This document shows positions 1-11,165 of a stretch of DNA of 64,000 bases, piece after piece. A model generated the notes under the pieces. It did no database searches. It was not told the origin of the DNA and saw nothing but the letters and a program-made list of their open reading frames with translations. The stretch lies in contig QRFJ01000058.1 of assembly GCA_006176705.1 (NCBI GenBank), positions 1,422,676 through 1,486,675 of the forward strand, written 5' to 3'. A program made the translations under genes and the position numbers. Source of the stretch: Cocos nucifera. Taxonomy: Eukaryota > Streptophyta > Magnoliopsida > Arecales > Arecaceae. How positions within the stretch are numbered: the stretch's first letter is position 1; each line of letters opens with the position of its first letter.

Positions 1-2071
1 AGACTGCATGTTATATATTGAATAATGTACCAAGTAAATCTATCGCAAAGACTCCATATGAGATATGGACTGGGCATAGGCCTACACTCTCACACCTACG
101 AGTTTGGGGTTGTCTAGCCTATGTCAAACATTTGCATATAGATAAGCTTGGACCCCAGTTTGATAAGTGCGTATATATAGGGTATCCCAAAGAAAGTAAA
201 GGTTACTATTTCTACCATGCTGAAGAACAAAAGGTGTTCATCAGCCTTAAGGCAATCTTTTTGGAAAAGAAGTTCCTTGGTGAAGGAACTATTGCCTCTA
301 AGGTTGAACTTGAGAAAGTTTAATAGGTAGAAAAATTAACACATGTAGCTGAACTAGAATTGAATTTGACTAGATCAAATTCGGAGCCTAATGTATCTGT
401 ACCATTAAGGCAATCCGATATAGTACCACATTAGTCAGACAGATACTATGATTTTTTGGTCTGGGATGGTGATCCCATCGAACTCGATGAGAACAACGAG
501 GATCCAAACACCTACATGGATGCTATGCAGAGACCTGATTCCAAGAGATGGCTTGAGGCCATGAAATCTGAAATGGAGTCTATGAAGGACAACGATGTGT
601 GGACATTGGTTGACCCACCCGAAGGAGTTAAATCCATTAGGTGAAATGGGTCTTCAAATGAAAAAGGGGCGCAGATGGAAAGGTGGAGACTTATAAAGCC
701 CATCTGGTTGCCAAGGGTTATCGTCAACGTCATGGTATTGACTATGATGAGATGTTCTCTCCTGTGGCAATGCTCAAATCCATTTGGATAATGCTTGCGA
801 TAGCTGCCCATCTAGATTATGAGATCTGATAGATGGACGTGAAAATAGCTTTTCTAAATGGAGAGCTGACTGAAGAGATATATATGATACAACCTGAGGG
901 GTTCACATTCACAGATGAGTCTAAGGTGTGTAGGCTTCACAGATCTATTTATGGATTGAAGCAAGTATGTCGAAGTTAGAACATGCATTTTGATATGATG
1001 ATCAAAACATATGGCTTTGTTAAGAATGGAGAAGAGCCCTGCATTTATAAATGGGCAAATGGTTCAGCAATAGTATTCCTTGTCTCGTACGTGGATGACA
1101 TTCTCTTAATCAAAAATGACATCTCGCACTCTAGGGAATAAAAGACTGGTTGTCATTACAGTTCTTCATGAAGGACTTGGGAGAAGCATCCTACATCCTA
1201 GGGATGAAGATCTATAGAGATAGATCTAAAAGGATGCTTTGGTTATCCCAGTCCACGTACATATATACTTTGCTGAAGAGGTTTAGCATGAAAAATTTCA
1301 AAAAGGACTATCTCCTGATAGACCATGAAATTTCTCTCTCTAAGAAGGATTGTCTGACAACTCCTAAAGAGAGAGCGTATGAGTAGAGTCCCATATGCTT
1401 CGGTTGTGGGATCTATTATATATGTCATGATATGTACAAGACCAGATGTGGCATACTTACTAGGAGTAGTGAGTAGATACCAATCTGATCCTGGAGAAAA
1501 CAACTGAAAAGTGGTTAAAGCCATACTTAAGTATTTGAGAAATACTAAGGACCAATGGTTGGTTTATGGCGAGTCAGATCTGAAACTTATGGGATTTACA
1601 GACTACAGCTTTCAATCTGATCATGATGATAGTAGAAGCGTATCAAGATATATCTTTACTCTAAATGATGGAGCCATCTACTGGAAGAGTTTCAAGCAAC
1701 ATACTATGGCAGACTCTATTTGCAAAGTAGAGTACATAGCAACATTAGATGCTACAAAGAAAGTTGTGTGGCTGAGGAAGTTTATTACCGAGCTCAAAGT
1801 AGCATCCTCCCTTGATGGTTTGGTCCTGCTCTACTATGACAGCATTGGTGCCATTGCTCAGGCAAAAGAATCGAAGGCACACTAGCGGATGAAGCACATT
1901 CTACGCCGCTTCCATCTGATCTGGGAGATCATGGATCGAGGTGATGTCGATCTTCAAAAGATCGATGAAAAGGAGAACCTGATTGACCCCTTCACTAAAG
2001 CCCTGGTGATAAAGAAGTCCGGCAACCACAAGTCGAAGATGGGTATTAGATACTGTGCCAAGTGAATTTAG
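1..2071 (+). pseudogene. Copia B1 pol remnant: integrase C-terminus, RT, RNase H
   Basis: Bases 18-323 encode an integrase C-terminal region with the copia signatures PYEIWTGHRP, HLRVWGC and FIGYPKES-like text. After a degenerate linker, 456-1140 is reverse transcriptase; the catalytic YVDD is intact at 1088-1099. The conserved FMKDLGEASYILGMKIYRDR block follows near 1165-1230. RNase H runs from about 1500 to 2071 and contains GESDLKLMGFTD and a degenerate SICKVEYIA block. In-frame stops occur where B-family relatives have Trp or Gln, for example near 640, 828 and 1386, and the C-terminal Trp codon is TGA at 2063-2065. This is a decayed polyprotein, not an expressed gene. Confidence 0.88.
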
Positions 2072-2084
2072 GATAAGTGGGAGT

Positions 2085-4763
2085 TGTTGGAAAATGTGTT
2101 CCAAAGCCAATCATCAGCCTATTGACGGTTAAGCTACATTATAACTATAATTGATTCATTAATGAATAAAATATATTTTTGGCATCTTTTTATCATAAAG
2201 TATTCATCTTCTAATGATCTCCATTATTGTGACGAAGTCCTTAGGATTATTTAGATTCGATAAAGAGAGGATTTATCGATTAGTCCTAAAATTTGTTCAC
2301 GACCAAATGATAGGCTGTTAATTAGGACGATAGCGTCTATCGAGCATAGGTCACTGTATGCCATATAGGTTGGTTGTTCTCTTAACCAAGAAGTGTGGAG
2401 ACACTAGTATGGCATACAGGTGAGATATATGGGTACATCGTCATTGAACGTGACTAACTCCAAAGCATTCTGCTATCGAGAATGTCTCTGATGGGATATA
2501 GGTATAAGTATCCCTTAGACCTGAGAGCACCTCAGTGACTTACAAGCAACTCACTATGCTTTGATACTGGACTAACTGAATTTCTAATTTAGTAATAGAA
2601 GGCTTCTAAGCATAGTCAAATACTTACGAAGTCGGTATGTGATCAAGATGGAATTGACCACTCCAAGAGTTGGAGAAGAATGTATCACTATATTTCAATA
2701 TAGCAAAACCTTGGCCAGGATAATCCATCAGATGGATTTGATATTTTGAAATATAATGTGGACAATCTGATCAGAGTTGATAATTGAACTCTGAGGTGTC
2801 CTACGAATATTTTGGTCAAGGGGATGAATTATATGGAAACTATATCCACATGGGTTCTAAGGATGTTGTTCTACATATTCAATCTATCCGACCGTTGGGT
2901 ACCATTGCTAGATGGTTACTTTGATTGGTATAAAAATCTATTCCTATGCTATTGACTTAGGCTTAGACCTATGAGGTCACACACATTAGAGTTCATGATC
3001 CGATCGGATGGTTGATCAGCAATTTAGAATCATTCTAGGGTTAAACGATCAATACGATTGATGTTTAACCTAATGCAAGTGTTACAGGAGGATCGATTAG
3101 CAATTTGATTGCTATTTAGCTTAATTTGATTAAGCTAGAGGACTAAAATTAATTTTAATTAAATATAATTTAATTAGATTTAGTTTGGACTTGATTAGAT
3201 CAAGTTCAATTGGCTTAATCGATAAGCCAAGTGCAAGAAAGAACTACTCCTAGTTTAATTAGGACTTGGATCAACCCAATTTTTAATCTGATTAAAAATT
3301 AAATTAAAATTAAATATAATTAAATCTAATTTAATTAGACTCTTAATTGAATTAATACCTATTTTAATTGGGTTAAATAAATTCTAATTTTATTTGATCT
3401 AAAGATCAAGTTGGACCAAGTCAAATTGGAAGTCCTAGTGAGACTAGGACTTATATCAACCCAATCTCTAACTTAATTAAAAATTAAATTAAAATTTAAT
3501 TTAATTTAATTTGATTTAATTAAGATCTTGGGTTGACTAAGACCTATTTTAATTGGGTTAAAATAAATTTGATTTAATTTGGCTAAAAGATTTTGTTTGA
3601 CCAAGTCAAATTGGAAGTCCTAGTATGACTAGGACTTCCCTCCTTGCGCCTCCTTAGCCCCAACGCCCCCCCCCACTCCTATTTTTTAGGATTTTTTCAT
3701 GGAAAATCCTCTCCCTATGACCTCTCACACATGCCCTTCTCTTCCTCTCCTATTTATTTGGGAATTAGTTATGGACCAAGTCAATAGATGGAAAGTTGTT
3801 TTGGTATTGGACTCTAAATGATAGAATCCCAACAAACATTGACTCTTCCCTTGTGTGCCACCCCACCTTGATTTCTTTTATGATTTCCATGGTGAAAAGA
3901 GAGTTTTTGTGTGCTCTTTTGTGGTGGTCCATGGCATGGGATGAGGAGGGGGTGCCCAAGTGTTGGGCGTCCCAACAACTTGCCTTATATGGTCCTGCCT
4001 TATCTAGAAATTTGACCTAGGTAAGGCTCTTCCATAACTTATTATTTAAAGTAAATTTTATTTGAATTTTTTGTGAAACATAGATCTTTGAGAGGGGATT
4101 TGGGTGTGTAAAAATTATAGGGAAATGATTCTTGAGCATTGAGATTCAATAGACACAAAACTAGGTGTCTAGGTGAGAGCAAAGAGAAGAAGAAGAGGGT
4201 CTTCTTCTAGGATTGCTGTGTTCACCTCTTTCCTTCCTCCTTCTTTGAGTTTTCTAAGAGTGTCTCACATCTGAAACCTTCTCTCCTCCTTCTCTTTGGA
4301 AGAATCAAAATCCAGCAGAAGGAGGTATCTAATCGACCATTGAAGAAAGATCAGCACAATACTAGCGTACTGTGTTGATTTTCTGCATCAAGATTTCTGA
4401 TCGTGCTCGTAGGCTCGTGTGGACAACTCCTAGAGACCGAATGCATGTGTGGCTCATGACTTCATTCTAAAGTCTAGATCAACAAGTTAGAAGGTCTAAC
4501 TTGCATAGATAATAGATCTGATCTATTGGTTTTATAGCTGCATTAGATGTAGTATTGTTGCATGTTGGTAAGATCAACATGTTTTCTTTTCTTTGTGTTT
4601 TTTAATTTTTGATTTAATAACATGCCATGATCATTTAATAAATTTTAGATTTAGGATATTTTTAGATATTTAAAATTAATTTTTAATTAATTTTAGTCTT
4701 TCATTGTCTGATCTTGAAAAAGTTTCAAGATTTAGCCCTGAAATTCTAGATCTGTTTCCTTCA
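2085..4763 (+). repeat. 3' LTR of copia B1 (2679 bp)
   Basis: Begins TGTTGGAAAATG right after the purine tract and ends TTTCCTTCA, giving TG...CA ends. It aligns along its length with the B2 LTR at 32324-34810 and, reversed, with 56033-58004 plus 55242-55756. It is longer than the B2 LTR by about 190 bases because of one extra tandem unit (3261-3630). The AT-rich stretch 3100-3620 has no gene. Small open frames at 3765-4020 are not kept in the other LTR copies and look fortuitous. Confidence 0.88.
3261..3630 (+). repeat. Two tandem 185-bp units inside B1 LTR
   Basis: The landmark AGGACTT recurs at 3261, 3446 and 3631, spacing 185 and 185. Each unit carries a CAACCCAAT motif, an AT-rich run, AATTGGGTTAAA, ACCAAGTCAAATTGGAAGT and the short hairpin AGTCCTAGT-NNN-ACTAGGACT. 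The B2 LTR has a single unit at the same place. Confidence 0.8.
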
Positions 4764-5331
4764 GAAGGCATCCCAGTGTTCGGCATCCCAACAACTTTCT
4801 ATATTTGTTCTTACCTTGTATAGGAATTTGATCCAACAAAGACTCTTCCATATCTCTTTATAAGGTGGTCTTTTTAGGCTAAATTTTACACTGATTCTAG
4901 ATCATTAAGAGGACTCTTTGACGTGTGAAAATCAGAGAGAGAGACCCTTAGGGCATGGGGATTTCATAGACACCGATCTAGGTGTCTAGGTGAGAGAAAA
5001 GAAAAGAAGAAGAAGGTCTTCTTCTAGGGTCTTTTGCTCTTTCTTTCTCCTCCTCTTTTATAGAGATTTTTGAGTGTTGTTTTAAATTAAAAGTCTCTTT
5101 CCTTCTTTTGATTTTTTGGAATATCCAAGTCTTGAAGAAGAAAGCACTGGATCGACCGTCAGAGAAGGATTAGCATAGTACTTGCATACTATACTGATTT
5201 TCTGCATCGAACTTCTGATCGAGGTTCATGGGCTCATGTGGACATCTCTTAGAGGTTCGACGTGTGTATGGCTCGGAGCTTCATCCTTCAGCCCAAATCA
5301 GAAAATTAGAACATATAACTTGCATAGGTAA
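4764..5331 (+). repeat. 5' LTR remnant of copia B2 (internal LTR fragment)
   Basis: Starts abruptly next to the end of the B1 LTR and aligns with the inner part of B-family LTRs from the GCGTCCCAACAAC region (about 3947 onward in B1, about 34005 onward in B2). It stops at TTGCATAGGTAA, where the Tat-like LTR begins with TGTTAG. No gene is present. It is probably the left LTR of the element whose pol resumes at 29387, its 5' part having been lost against B1. Confidence 0.72.
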
Positions 5332-5407
5332 TGTTAGGGATAAATCCATGCCTATTGAAGTTCGGCTAAGACTCTAACTCTTGATTAGTTCTGTCTGATT
5401 GCAGTTA
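5332..5407 (+). repeat. Start of Tat-like left LTR (before Athila insertion)
   Basis: Begins TGTTAGGG directly after B2 LTR sequence. The LTR continues at 22691 after the Athila-like element. Bases 5403-5407 (AGTTA) and 22691-22695 (AGCTA) are the two copies of that element's target duplication, matching in 4 of 5 bases. Confidence 0.65.
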
Positions 5408-6415
5408 TGATGCATGCTAATCTATAGTTATGGCAAGTGCACCAGTCGATTAAGTAATAAAATAAGTGAGTAGAGTATCATTCCTAGAGGATTGAAAAAT
5501 AAGTACTGAAAAGCTCTTTCCTATGCTTTATTTAGAAGATCAATTTATGAGAATTAAAAAAAATAAAGAATAAAATAAAGAAATAATTAAAAAATTATAA
5601 GAAAATAGAGAGAGTGTAATTATTAGGATTTTAAACTTAAGATCAATAGGTTACTAAGGCAATCAGTTCACCAACTCAGTCAATACAATATTCAGATTAT
5701 TAGATTAATTTTATTTCATGTGACAGTGGAGTTTTCTAGTTTATTCACTATCCTTTGGTCCAGGCATAGAAAAACTATCAATATTTATTAATTATCCTTT
5801 GGTCTAGGTATAATTTAAATAAATATCGATGCATTAAGTTTTGTGAAACCCTCTTATTAAAATACGCTGCATCCAAAGCGCACTAAAATTTCGATATGCA
5901 TATGAATTCTAATTTGATTCATAATACAAGGTATATAATCAAGAAGCAATAATATAGATGTACTTGGTCCGTATCATCTATGTTCATTAGATCAATTAGA
6001 AGATGGCCAGTAATCTAAAAGCATTAAGATTAGATTTATATACTCCTCATGAATAAAATTTAAAATTAAAAATAAATCATACTAAATATTGCATCAAAAG
6101 AGTGGCTACACCTTAACCTTAGTAAAAAAAAATTTAGTTCATGAGAACAAGTTCAAAAATAGCAAATAAAATAAAAAATATGAAGAAATTAGATTATTTA
6201 TTCACTGAAATTGGTTGTCTGTTGCTCTTGGTATGGAGAACTCGATGAAGAAGAAAGTCACTTTGTTTACCGGCCATCGAAAAAAAAGAAGAGAAAAGAA
6301 AAATAAGAAAAAAGTCTTTCTCTTCTCTCCCTAAACCTTTCTCTTTCTTTCTCTCCATCTTTTTTTCATTTTTTTTACCTTACCCAAAGCTTTTTCCCAA
6401 CAAAATGATCAAAAA
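5408..6415 (-). repeat. Athila-like 3' LTR, first segment
   Basis: Aligns base for base with the start of the other LTR (20830 to about 21850), with scattered differences. It ends at an A-rich stretch where copia A1 starts. About 0.45 kb present in the other LTR (about 21855-22325) is missing between this segment and 16837, so a deletion accompanied or followed the A1 insertion. AT-rich; no gene. Confidence 0.85.
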
Positions 6416-8700
6416 GGAAATCCTGATTTCCCGGTCCAGGTTCGTTCCAGATCTGATCAGATCAAGAGATATATTTCAAAAATTTTTCTCTTGATCTCAA
6501 TCAGATCTTGATATGTTTCAGATCTGATTCTTATTATTTTAATAAATAAAATAAAATAAGATAAATTAAATCAAATTTAATTTACCTGATTTGGGTAATC
6601 CTATTACCCTGTAGATGATCCTGATTGCAGCGGAAGGTTCTGGATCTTAGCCACGCAAGCGCCTGGCCTCTACCGGTATCCACTCGGGTTGGATCTGGAG
6701 ATCCTCTTCTTCTCTATCACACCTCCAAAAATCAGATCTGGATCTGATCTGGAGGATCTTCAAAACTCTTTTGAAGATCTGCAGTCGTCCTTTTGCAGCA
6801 GCGCAGCCTTCTTGCTTTTGATCGCCTTTCCTTTGATCTGAATCGCACCAACCTAAGTCCAAAACTCTTTTTGGACGTGGAGAGCAGAAGGAGGAGAAGT
6901 TTATGGCATGGAGAAGGAGGGGAGAGGCAGCCTTGGGGCATGGGAAATCTCTATTCTAATTGCATTGGAATTAGAGGTTGGGCGCAGGGTCTTATTTATA
7001 GACTAAGCTTGTGATCCAACTCCTCTTCCTCTCAACCAATCACAACCCTTTGTGAAATCAGATCTAAATCTGATTGGTTGGAATAGAGACCCCTGGATTC
7101 CTCCTTAGAGGGCGCCTAAGACCAGTCAAACTGGATTCTTAGTAGAACTCTGATTGGAATCCAAAAGGGAGGTGGAGTCCTTGTCCAACAAGGACTCCTA
7201 GGCGCCTCCTACTTGGGCTCACGCCACCCTTGGCGTGCGCCCTTCTCCTTGCCAGGTTCTGGCAGGGGGACAGGCCCCCACCAGCTCTCCAATAGGTGCA
7301 TGACATGTGGTCAAAAGTCAAAGTGGTCAATGGTCAACGTTTGACCAGTCAAAGGTAGACTTTTGACCAAAGTCAAAGAACAAGAAATGGCAGGTGACCA
7401 AAAATGGCAGGTAATGTCTTACAAAATAAGACAACCTATTCTGACTTGGACAACCTCCAGTCAGACCATATGAAGGCCTCTGATTGAGCACAAACTCCTT
7501 TGGCTCAGTCAGGACAACTTATTTATGATAGTAAAAGAAGAACGTTAGGTTCAATCGAGTGCTAGCACGATTTCCTTGAACCTAATTGAATCTCATTCAG
7601 ATCAATTGAACTAGATCAGTTCAATTGATGATCACCAGATTCAAACCCTTGTTTGTGTGACCCAGTTAGGTTCAGTTCTGTATGGTAATGGGATATGTCA
7701 TGATCTCTATCATAGACATCATCGAAACTCCTTTCGATGGATCAGAACTCTTCTGATTCGAACAGCTAGAATGATCGATCATCTAAATCATTCTAATTGC
7801 TCCCAAAATCCACCAGTGACACCTAGCAGTATATGGTGGCAACCCATCAGAGCTGAATGCGAACCTCTTGGTGCAGCTACCTGTGTGATTAAGTTCTTCT
7901 ATCTTGAGCCCCGATCAGATTAGGGTTAAGGTGAACTCGTCAAACCCTAGTCTCTGTCATATGATGTAATCATTCGATTCGAGTCCAATGTGAAAATCTA
8001 AATAGAAACTCTTTCTATTATTTCACTCTGCCATGGCCATGGGCTTCTGGACTTGATTCTCATGATCATCATAGGGCTGCTCCTCTACCACCGAGGTAGA
8101 TAGATCCCATCTTGATGCAATCCAGTTCCTACAATGAACATGCTATAGCCAACATACACCTCAGGGTTCCATATGGCTAGGAGACCGAGTAATGGTGTAG
8201 TCAAACTATAACACCCTCAAGGTGAACTGCCGATGCATCTCAGGTCAAAGAACCAGACACACTACTGCAGCATCGAGTCAGTCATTGACGAGAAGGTAGA
8301 CTTCCTAATGACTACTCGAGGTGGTCACGCTCAGTGCCCTCGTTCTCTAACGAGTACCTGTACTCTCGCTCCGGTGTCTCCACACCGTAGACTCAAGACT
8401 CATCTACTAAAGAGAAGCGATCGTACACCAACCTTCCGGATCAATCACCATCCTCGTGATGATCCTATGGTCGGGAGCTGTTTATGAGTTAATAATGATT
8501 ATTCATGTCTTAAATTTTCAACTCTTGAAAATATGAATTATCATTACCATTAACTCAAAGGATGTATCACAGACACTAAATACACATGTGTGATAGAAAA
8601 TAACCCATTTTATTAATTATAGTCAAAATTATAATTTTGCCCCTAGAAGTGTATTACAAGTGTCAGCCAATTCTGGCTTCTAGGGCACATATATCTAACA
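6416..8700 (-). repeat. 3' LTR of copia A1 (2285 bp)
   Basis: On the minus strand it starts TGTTAGATATATGTGCC at 8700 and runs to GGATTTCC at 6416; the last bases (CTTCA in other copies) are missing. Matches 14548-16836 almost perfectly, and 39972-42252, 47897-50176, 52960-55241 and 58005-60265 clearly. A hairpin with 11-bp arms (GGAGTCCTTGT / ACAAGGACTCC, 3-nt loop) lies at 7174-7198. Open frames of 88 and 84 codons at 7657-7923 and 8233-8487 run antisense to the element and are not considered genes. Confidence 0.93.
6993..7378 (-). promoter_or_regulatory. A1 3' LTR promoter: TATA box plus W-box cluster
   Basis: On the element's strand TATAAATA lies at 7000-6993 and is followed by AAGACCC. 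About 310 bases upstream, 7309-7378 holds eight TTGAC cores (six as GTCAA and two as TTGAC on the + strand) in 70 bases. TTGAC is the core of the W-box bound by plant WRKY factors. CCAAT-type motifs occur near 7040. Position and sequence are seen directly; defence or stress control is inference. Confidence 0.7.
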
Positions 8701-8715
8701 ATCTCCCACTTGTCC
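8701..8715 (-). other. Polypurine tract of A1
   Basis: The minus strand reads GGACAAGTGGGAGAT immediately before the 3' LTR start TGTTAG. This is the usual place for the plus-strand primer, and the same text precedes the LTRs of A2 and A3. Confidence 0.75.
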
Positions 8716-9902
8716 TAAAGCCAATTGGCTACAAGTCTAAGTCCCATCTTCTCAAGGTGGGCTTCGATCTTCTGCTGGCCCAACGGCTTTGTAAGTGGGT
8801 CTGCCACATTATCTGCGGAGTTGACTCTCTTGACCTCAACGTAACCTTTCTCAAGGTAATCGCGGATGAGATGATATCGCCGCTCAATGTGCTTGGACTT
8901 CTGGTGAGACCTCGGCTCCTTAGCAAGGGCTATGGCGCCATTGTTGTCGCAGTAAAGAGGAATGGCATCTGATGGCATTACTCCAATTTCTGCAGCAAAC
9001 TTCTTGTACCAGAATGCTTCCTTTGCAGCCTCTGATGCAGCTATATATTCTGCTTCCATGGTGGAATCTGCTATCACAGTTTGCTTGGAACTCTTCCAGC
9101 TGACAGCTCCACCATTGCACACAAACAGACTTCCAGATGTCGACTTTCGATCATCTATATCGGACATGAAGTCCGAGTCTGTGTATCCCTGAACTTGGAG
9201 TTCTCCATTACCAAAGACCAACATCATATCCTTAGTTCTTCTCAAGTACTTAAGGATACATTTCACAGAAGTCCAGTGTTCTTCACCTGGATTTGACTGA
9301 TATCTGCTTGTGACACTCACAGCATGGGCTATATCAGGTCGTGTACATAGCATGGCATACATGAGGCTCCCTATTGCAGAAGCATAAGGGATCTTGCTCA
9401 TGCGTTCTATTTCCTCAGGTGTGCTGGGGCACATCTTCTTGGAAAGATGAATACCATGTCTGAAGGGTATTAATCCCCTCTTAGAGTTTTCCATACTAAA
9501 CCTCTTTAGTACTTCCTCTATGTACATCTTCTGTGAAAGTCCTAGCATCCTATTCGGTCTATCCCTATAGACCTTAATTCCTAGAATAAAGGATGCTTCA
9601 CCTAGGTCTTTCATGGAGAATTCCTTGGACAACCACATCTTGACTGATGTCAACATGGGAATATCATTCCCAATAAGGAGGATGTCATCCACGTACAATA
9701 CGAGGAAGACAACAGCGCTCCCACTGACCCTTTTGAAAACACATGGTTCCTCTTCATTTTTGATGAAACCAAACTTTTTGATCACATCATTGAAACGAGT
9801 GTTCCAGCTCCGAGATGCTTGCTTAAGTCCATATATGGACCTTTGCAGCTTGCAAACCTTGTGATCAGTATCACTGGATGTGAAACCTAGCGGCTGTTCC
9901 AT
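8715..9902 (-). CDS. Copia A1 reverse transcriptase (C-terminal part) and RNase H, 395-codon open segment
   Basis: Longest intact coding stretch in the window, part of the pol polyprotein rather than a separate gene; the Met at 9902 is internal. It starts MEQPLGFTSSD, with YGLKQASRSWN near residue 24 and catalytic YVDD at 9695-9684. The copia block MKDLGEASFILGIKVYRD follows. RNase H holds SSKQTVIADSTMEAEYIAAS, LYCDNNGAIALAKEP and the C-terminal NVADPLTKPL, ending ANWL-stop beside the polypurine tract. The RT copies element RNA into cDNA and RNase H degrades the template. The upstream frame is broken by a 1-base loss near 9927 (CATTTAGG where A2 has CCATTTAGG), so full pol cannot be read without a frameshift. 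Confidence 0.85.
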   Translation of the reverse strand: MEQPLGFTSSDTDHKVCKLQRSIYGLKQASRSWNTRFNDVIKKFGFIKNEEEPCVFKRVSGSAVVFLVLYVDDILLIGNDIPMLTSVKMWLSKEFSMKDLGEASFILGIKVYRDRPNRMLGLSQKMYIEEVLKRFSMENSKRGLIPFRHGIHLSKKMCPSTPEEIERMSKIPYASAIGSLMYAMLCTRPDIAHAVSVTSRYQSNPGEEHWTSVKCILKYLRRTKDMMLVFGNGELQVQGYTDSDFMSDIDDRKSTSGSLFVCNGGAVSWKSSKQTVIADSTMEAEYIAASEAAKEAFWYKKFAAEIGVMPSDAIPLYCDNNGAIALAKEPRSHQKSKHIERRYHLIRDYLEKGYVEVKRVNSADNVADPLTKPLGQQKIEAHLEKMGLRLVANWL

Positions 9903-10539
9903 ATAGATATCTTCCTCAAGATATCATTTAGGAATGCCGTTTTCACGTCCATTTGCCATATTTCATAATCGAAATAGGCTGCAACAGCAAGCAATGTGCG
10001 GATGGATTTTAGCATAGCTACCGGGGAAAAGGTATCCTGATAGTCAATGCCTTCACGTTGACTATAACCTTTTGCCATCCAGTCTAGCCTTGAATGTCTC
10101 CACATTCCCATCTGCACCAATCTTTCTCTTGAAGATCCATTTACACCCAATAGGTACTATACCTTCTGGTGGATCTACCAAGGTCCAGACTTGGTTTGAG
10201 TGCATCGAGTCAATCTTCTGACTTCATTGCCTCAAGCCATTTCTCGGAGTCGATATCTGATATCGCCTCGTTGTAGGTTTTGGGATCATCACCATGAGCA
10301 CCATTACCTATGAGGAACATTTCCTCTACGTCCTCTGAAATAATACCTAAGTATCTTTCAGGGGGACGGGAAACTCTTTCCGATCTACGAGGTGGAGGAG
10401 GTAGTGTTCTTATTGGCTCAACCTGATTTGGTTCCACTTGGTCCTTAGCTCGTTTCTGCTTGTGAGACTTTCTCATCAAGCTTAATCTGCTTTCCAATGC
10501 CACTATCTTGAATAAACTATTTTTCAAGAAATATGGCAT
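9887..10539 (-). pseudogene. Copia A1 integrase-RT linker and RT N-terminus
   Basis: Two open segments in different frames. 10539-10210 carries the linker with the proline-rich RTLPPPPRRSERVSRPPERY and the start of RT (SEKWLEAMKSE). 10150-9887 carries the RT fingers region YSQREGIDYQDTFSPVAMLK, then IWQMDVKTAFLN, before the frame is lost next to MEQPLGF. Comparison with A2 (43262-43860) shows short indels at 9927 and between 10150 and 10210. It belongs to the same polyprotein as 8715-9902; activity is unlikely. Confidence 0.8.
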
Positions 10540-11165
10540 GTCGACTCACAATCACATTGTGGTCTTCTGGAATGTAGAAATAGTATCCTAATGACTCTTT
10601 AGGATATCCTATGAATCGAGCTCTAAAGGACCTAAACTCTAACTTGTCCGCTTGTTGTCTTTTGACATGAGCCGGACAACCCCAAATTCTGAGATGACTC
10701 AGACTTGGTTTCTTACCGTGCCATATCTCATACGGTGTGGTAGGAACGGTTTTAGAGGGAACCCTATTCAGTAGATATAGATTGAAGTTAATAATGAATG
10801 TCCCCAAAGAAAATCAGGGAGGTCTGTGAAGCTCATCATGGATCGAACCATATCCAATAGAGTCCGATTTCTCCGTTCTGAAACCCCGTTGAGTTGAGGT
10901 GTTCCTGGTGGAGTCCATTGAGAGACTATGCCATTTTCCTTAAGATAGTCTAGGAATTCCCGGCTAAGGTATTCACCTCCTCGATCTGATCGAAGAACCT
11001 TAATGGGTTTTTCCAGTTTGTTTTTCTACTTCATGTCTGAATTCTTTGAACTTTTCAAAAGCTTCAGACTTGTGTCTCATAAGATACACATACCCATACC
11101 TAGACAGATCATCGGTAAAGGTAATGAAGTAGACAAAATTGCCTCTAGCCGGCACATCGAAATGG
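10517..11165 (-). pseudogene. Copia A1 integrase, frameshifted
   Basis: Integrase inserts element cDNA into the genome. The acidic residues appear in order: Asp in LVHTDVCGPF (just right of this interval), Asp in RSDRGGEYLS (about 10965-10990) and Glu in NGVSERRNRTL (about 10866-10894). The C-terminal NRVPSKTVPTTPYEIWHGKK and IGYPKESLGYYF blocks occupy 10807-10517. Breaks: one extra base near 11159 (ATCGAAATG here, ATCAAATG in A2) shifts the frame after HTDVCGPF, and two extra bases sit near 10778 (AGATATAGATT against AGATAGATT in A2). The catalytic triad is present but split across frames. Confidence 0.82.

Larger units (their letters stand above)
1..4763 (+). mobile_element. Copia LTR retrotransposon B1, 3' part (cut by window edge)
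   Basis: Ty1/copia order is visible: integrase C-terminal part, reverse transcriptase, RNase H, a purine-rich tract (GGATAAGTGGGAGT, 2071-2084) and a 3' LTR. The 5' LTR, gag, protease and most of integrase lie left of the window. The RT-RNase H text resembles the Tork/Angela group of plant copia elements; that lineage call is inference from memory. Two other members of the same LTR family occur in the window: B2 (+, 29387-34810) and B4 (minus, 56033-58004 and 62833-64000). Many stops and frameshifts make this an inactive copy. Confidence 0.9.

Noticed and set aside
3261..3630. Possible CRISPR-like or satellite array
   Set aside because: Only two long units inside an LTR, no short repeat-spacer pattern; plant nuclear context.
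7657..8487. Open frames of 88 and 84 codons that recur in most copia A LTRs, antisense to the element
   Set aside because: They recur because the LTRs are near-identical. In A3 the 88-codon frame has about six amino-acid changes that look unconstrained, and both frames are broken in the A3 5' LTR. No known domain is visible.
8962..9192. Open frames on the strand opposite to RT-RNase H (also 9613-9864, 42974-43225)
   Set aside because: They are mirror frames of the conserved pol sequence and change with it; no independent motif or start context.
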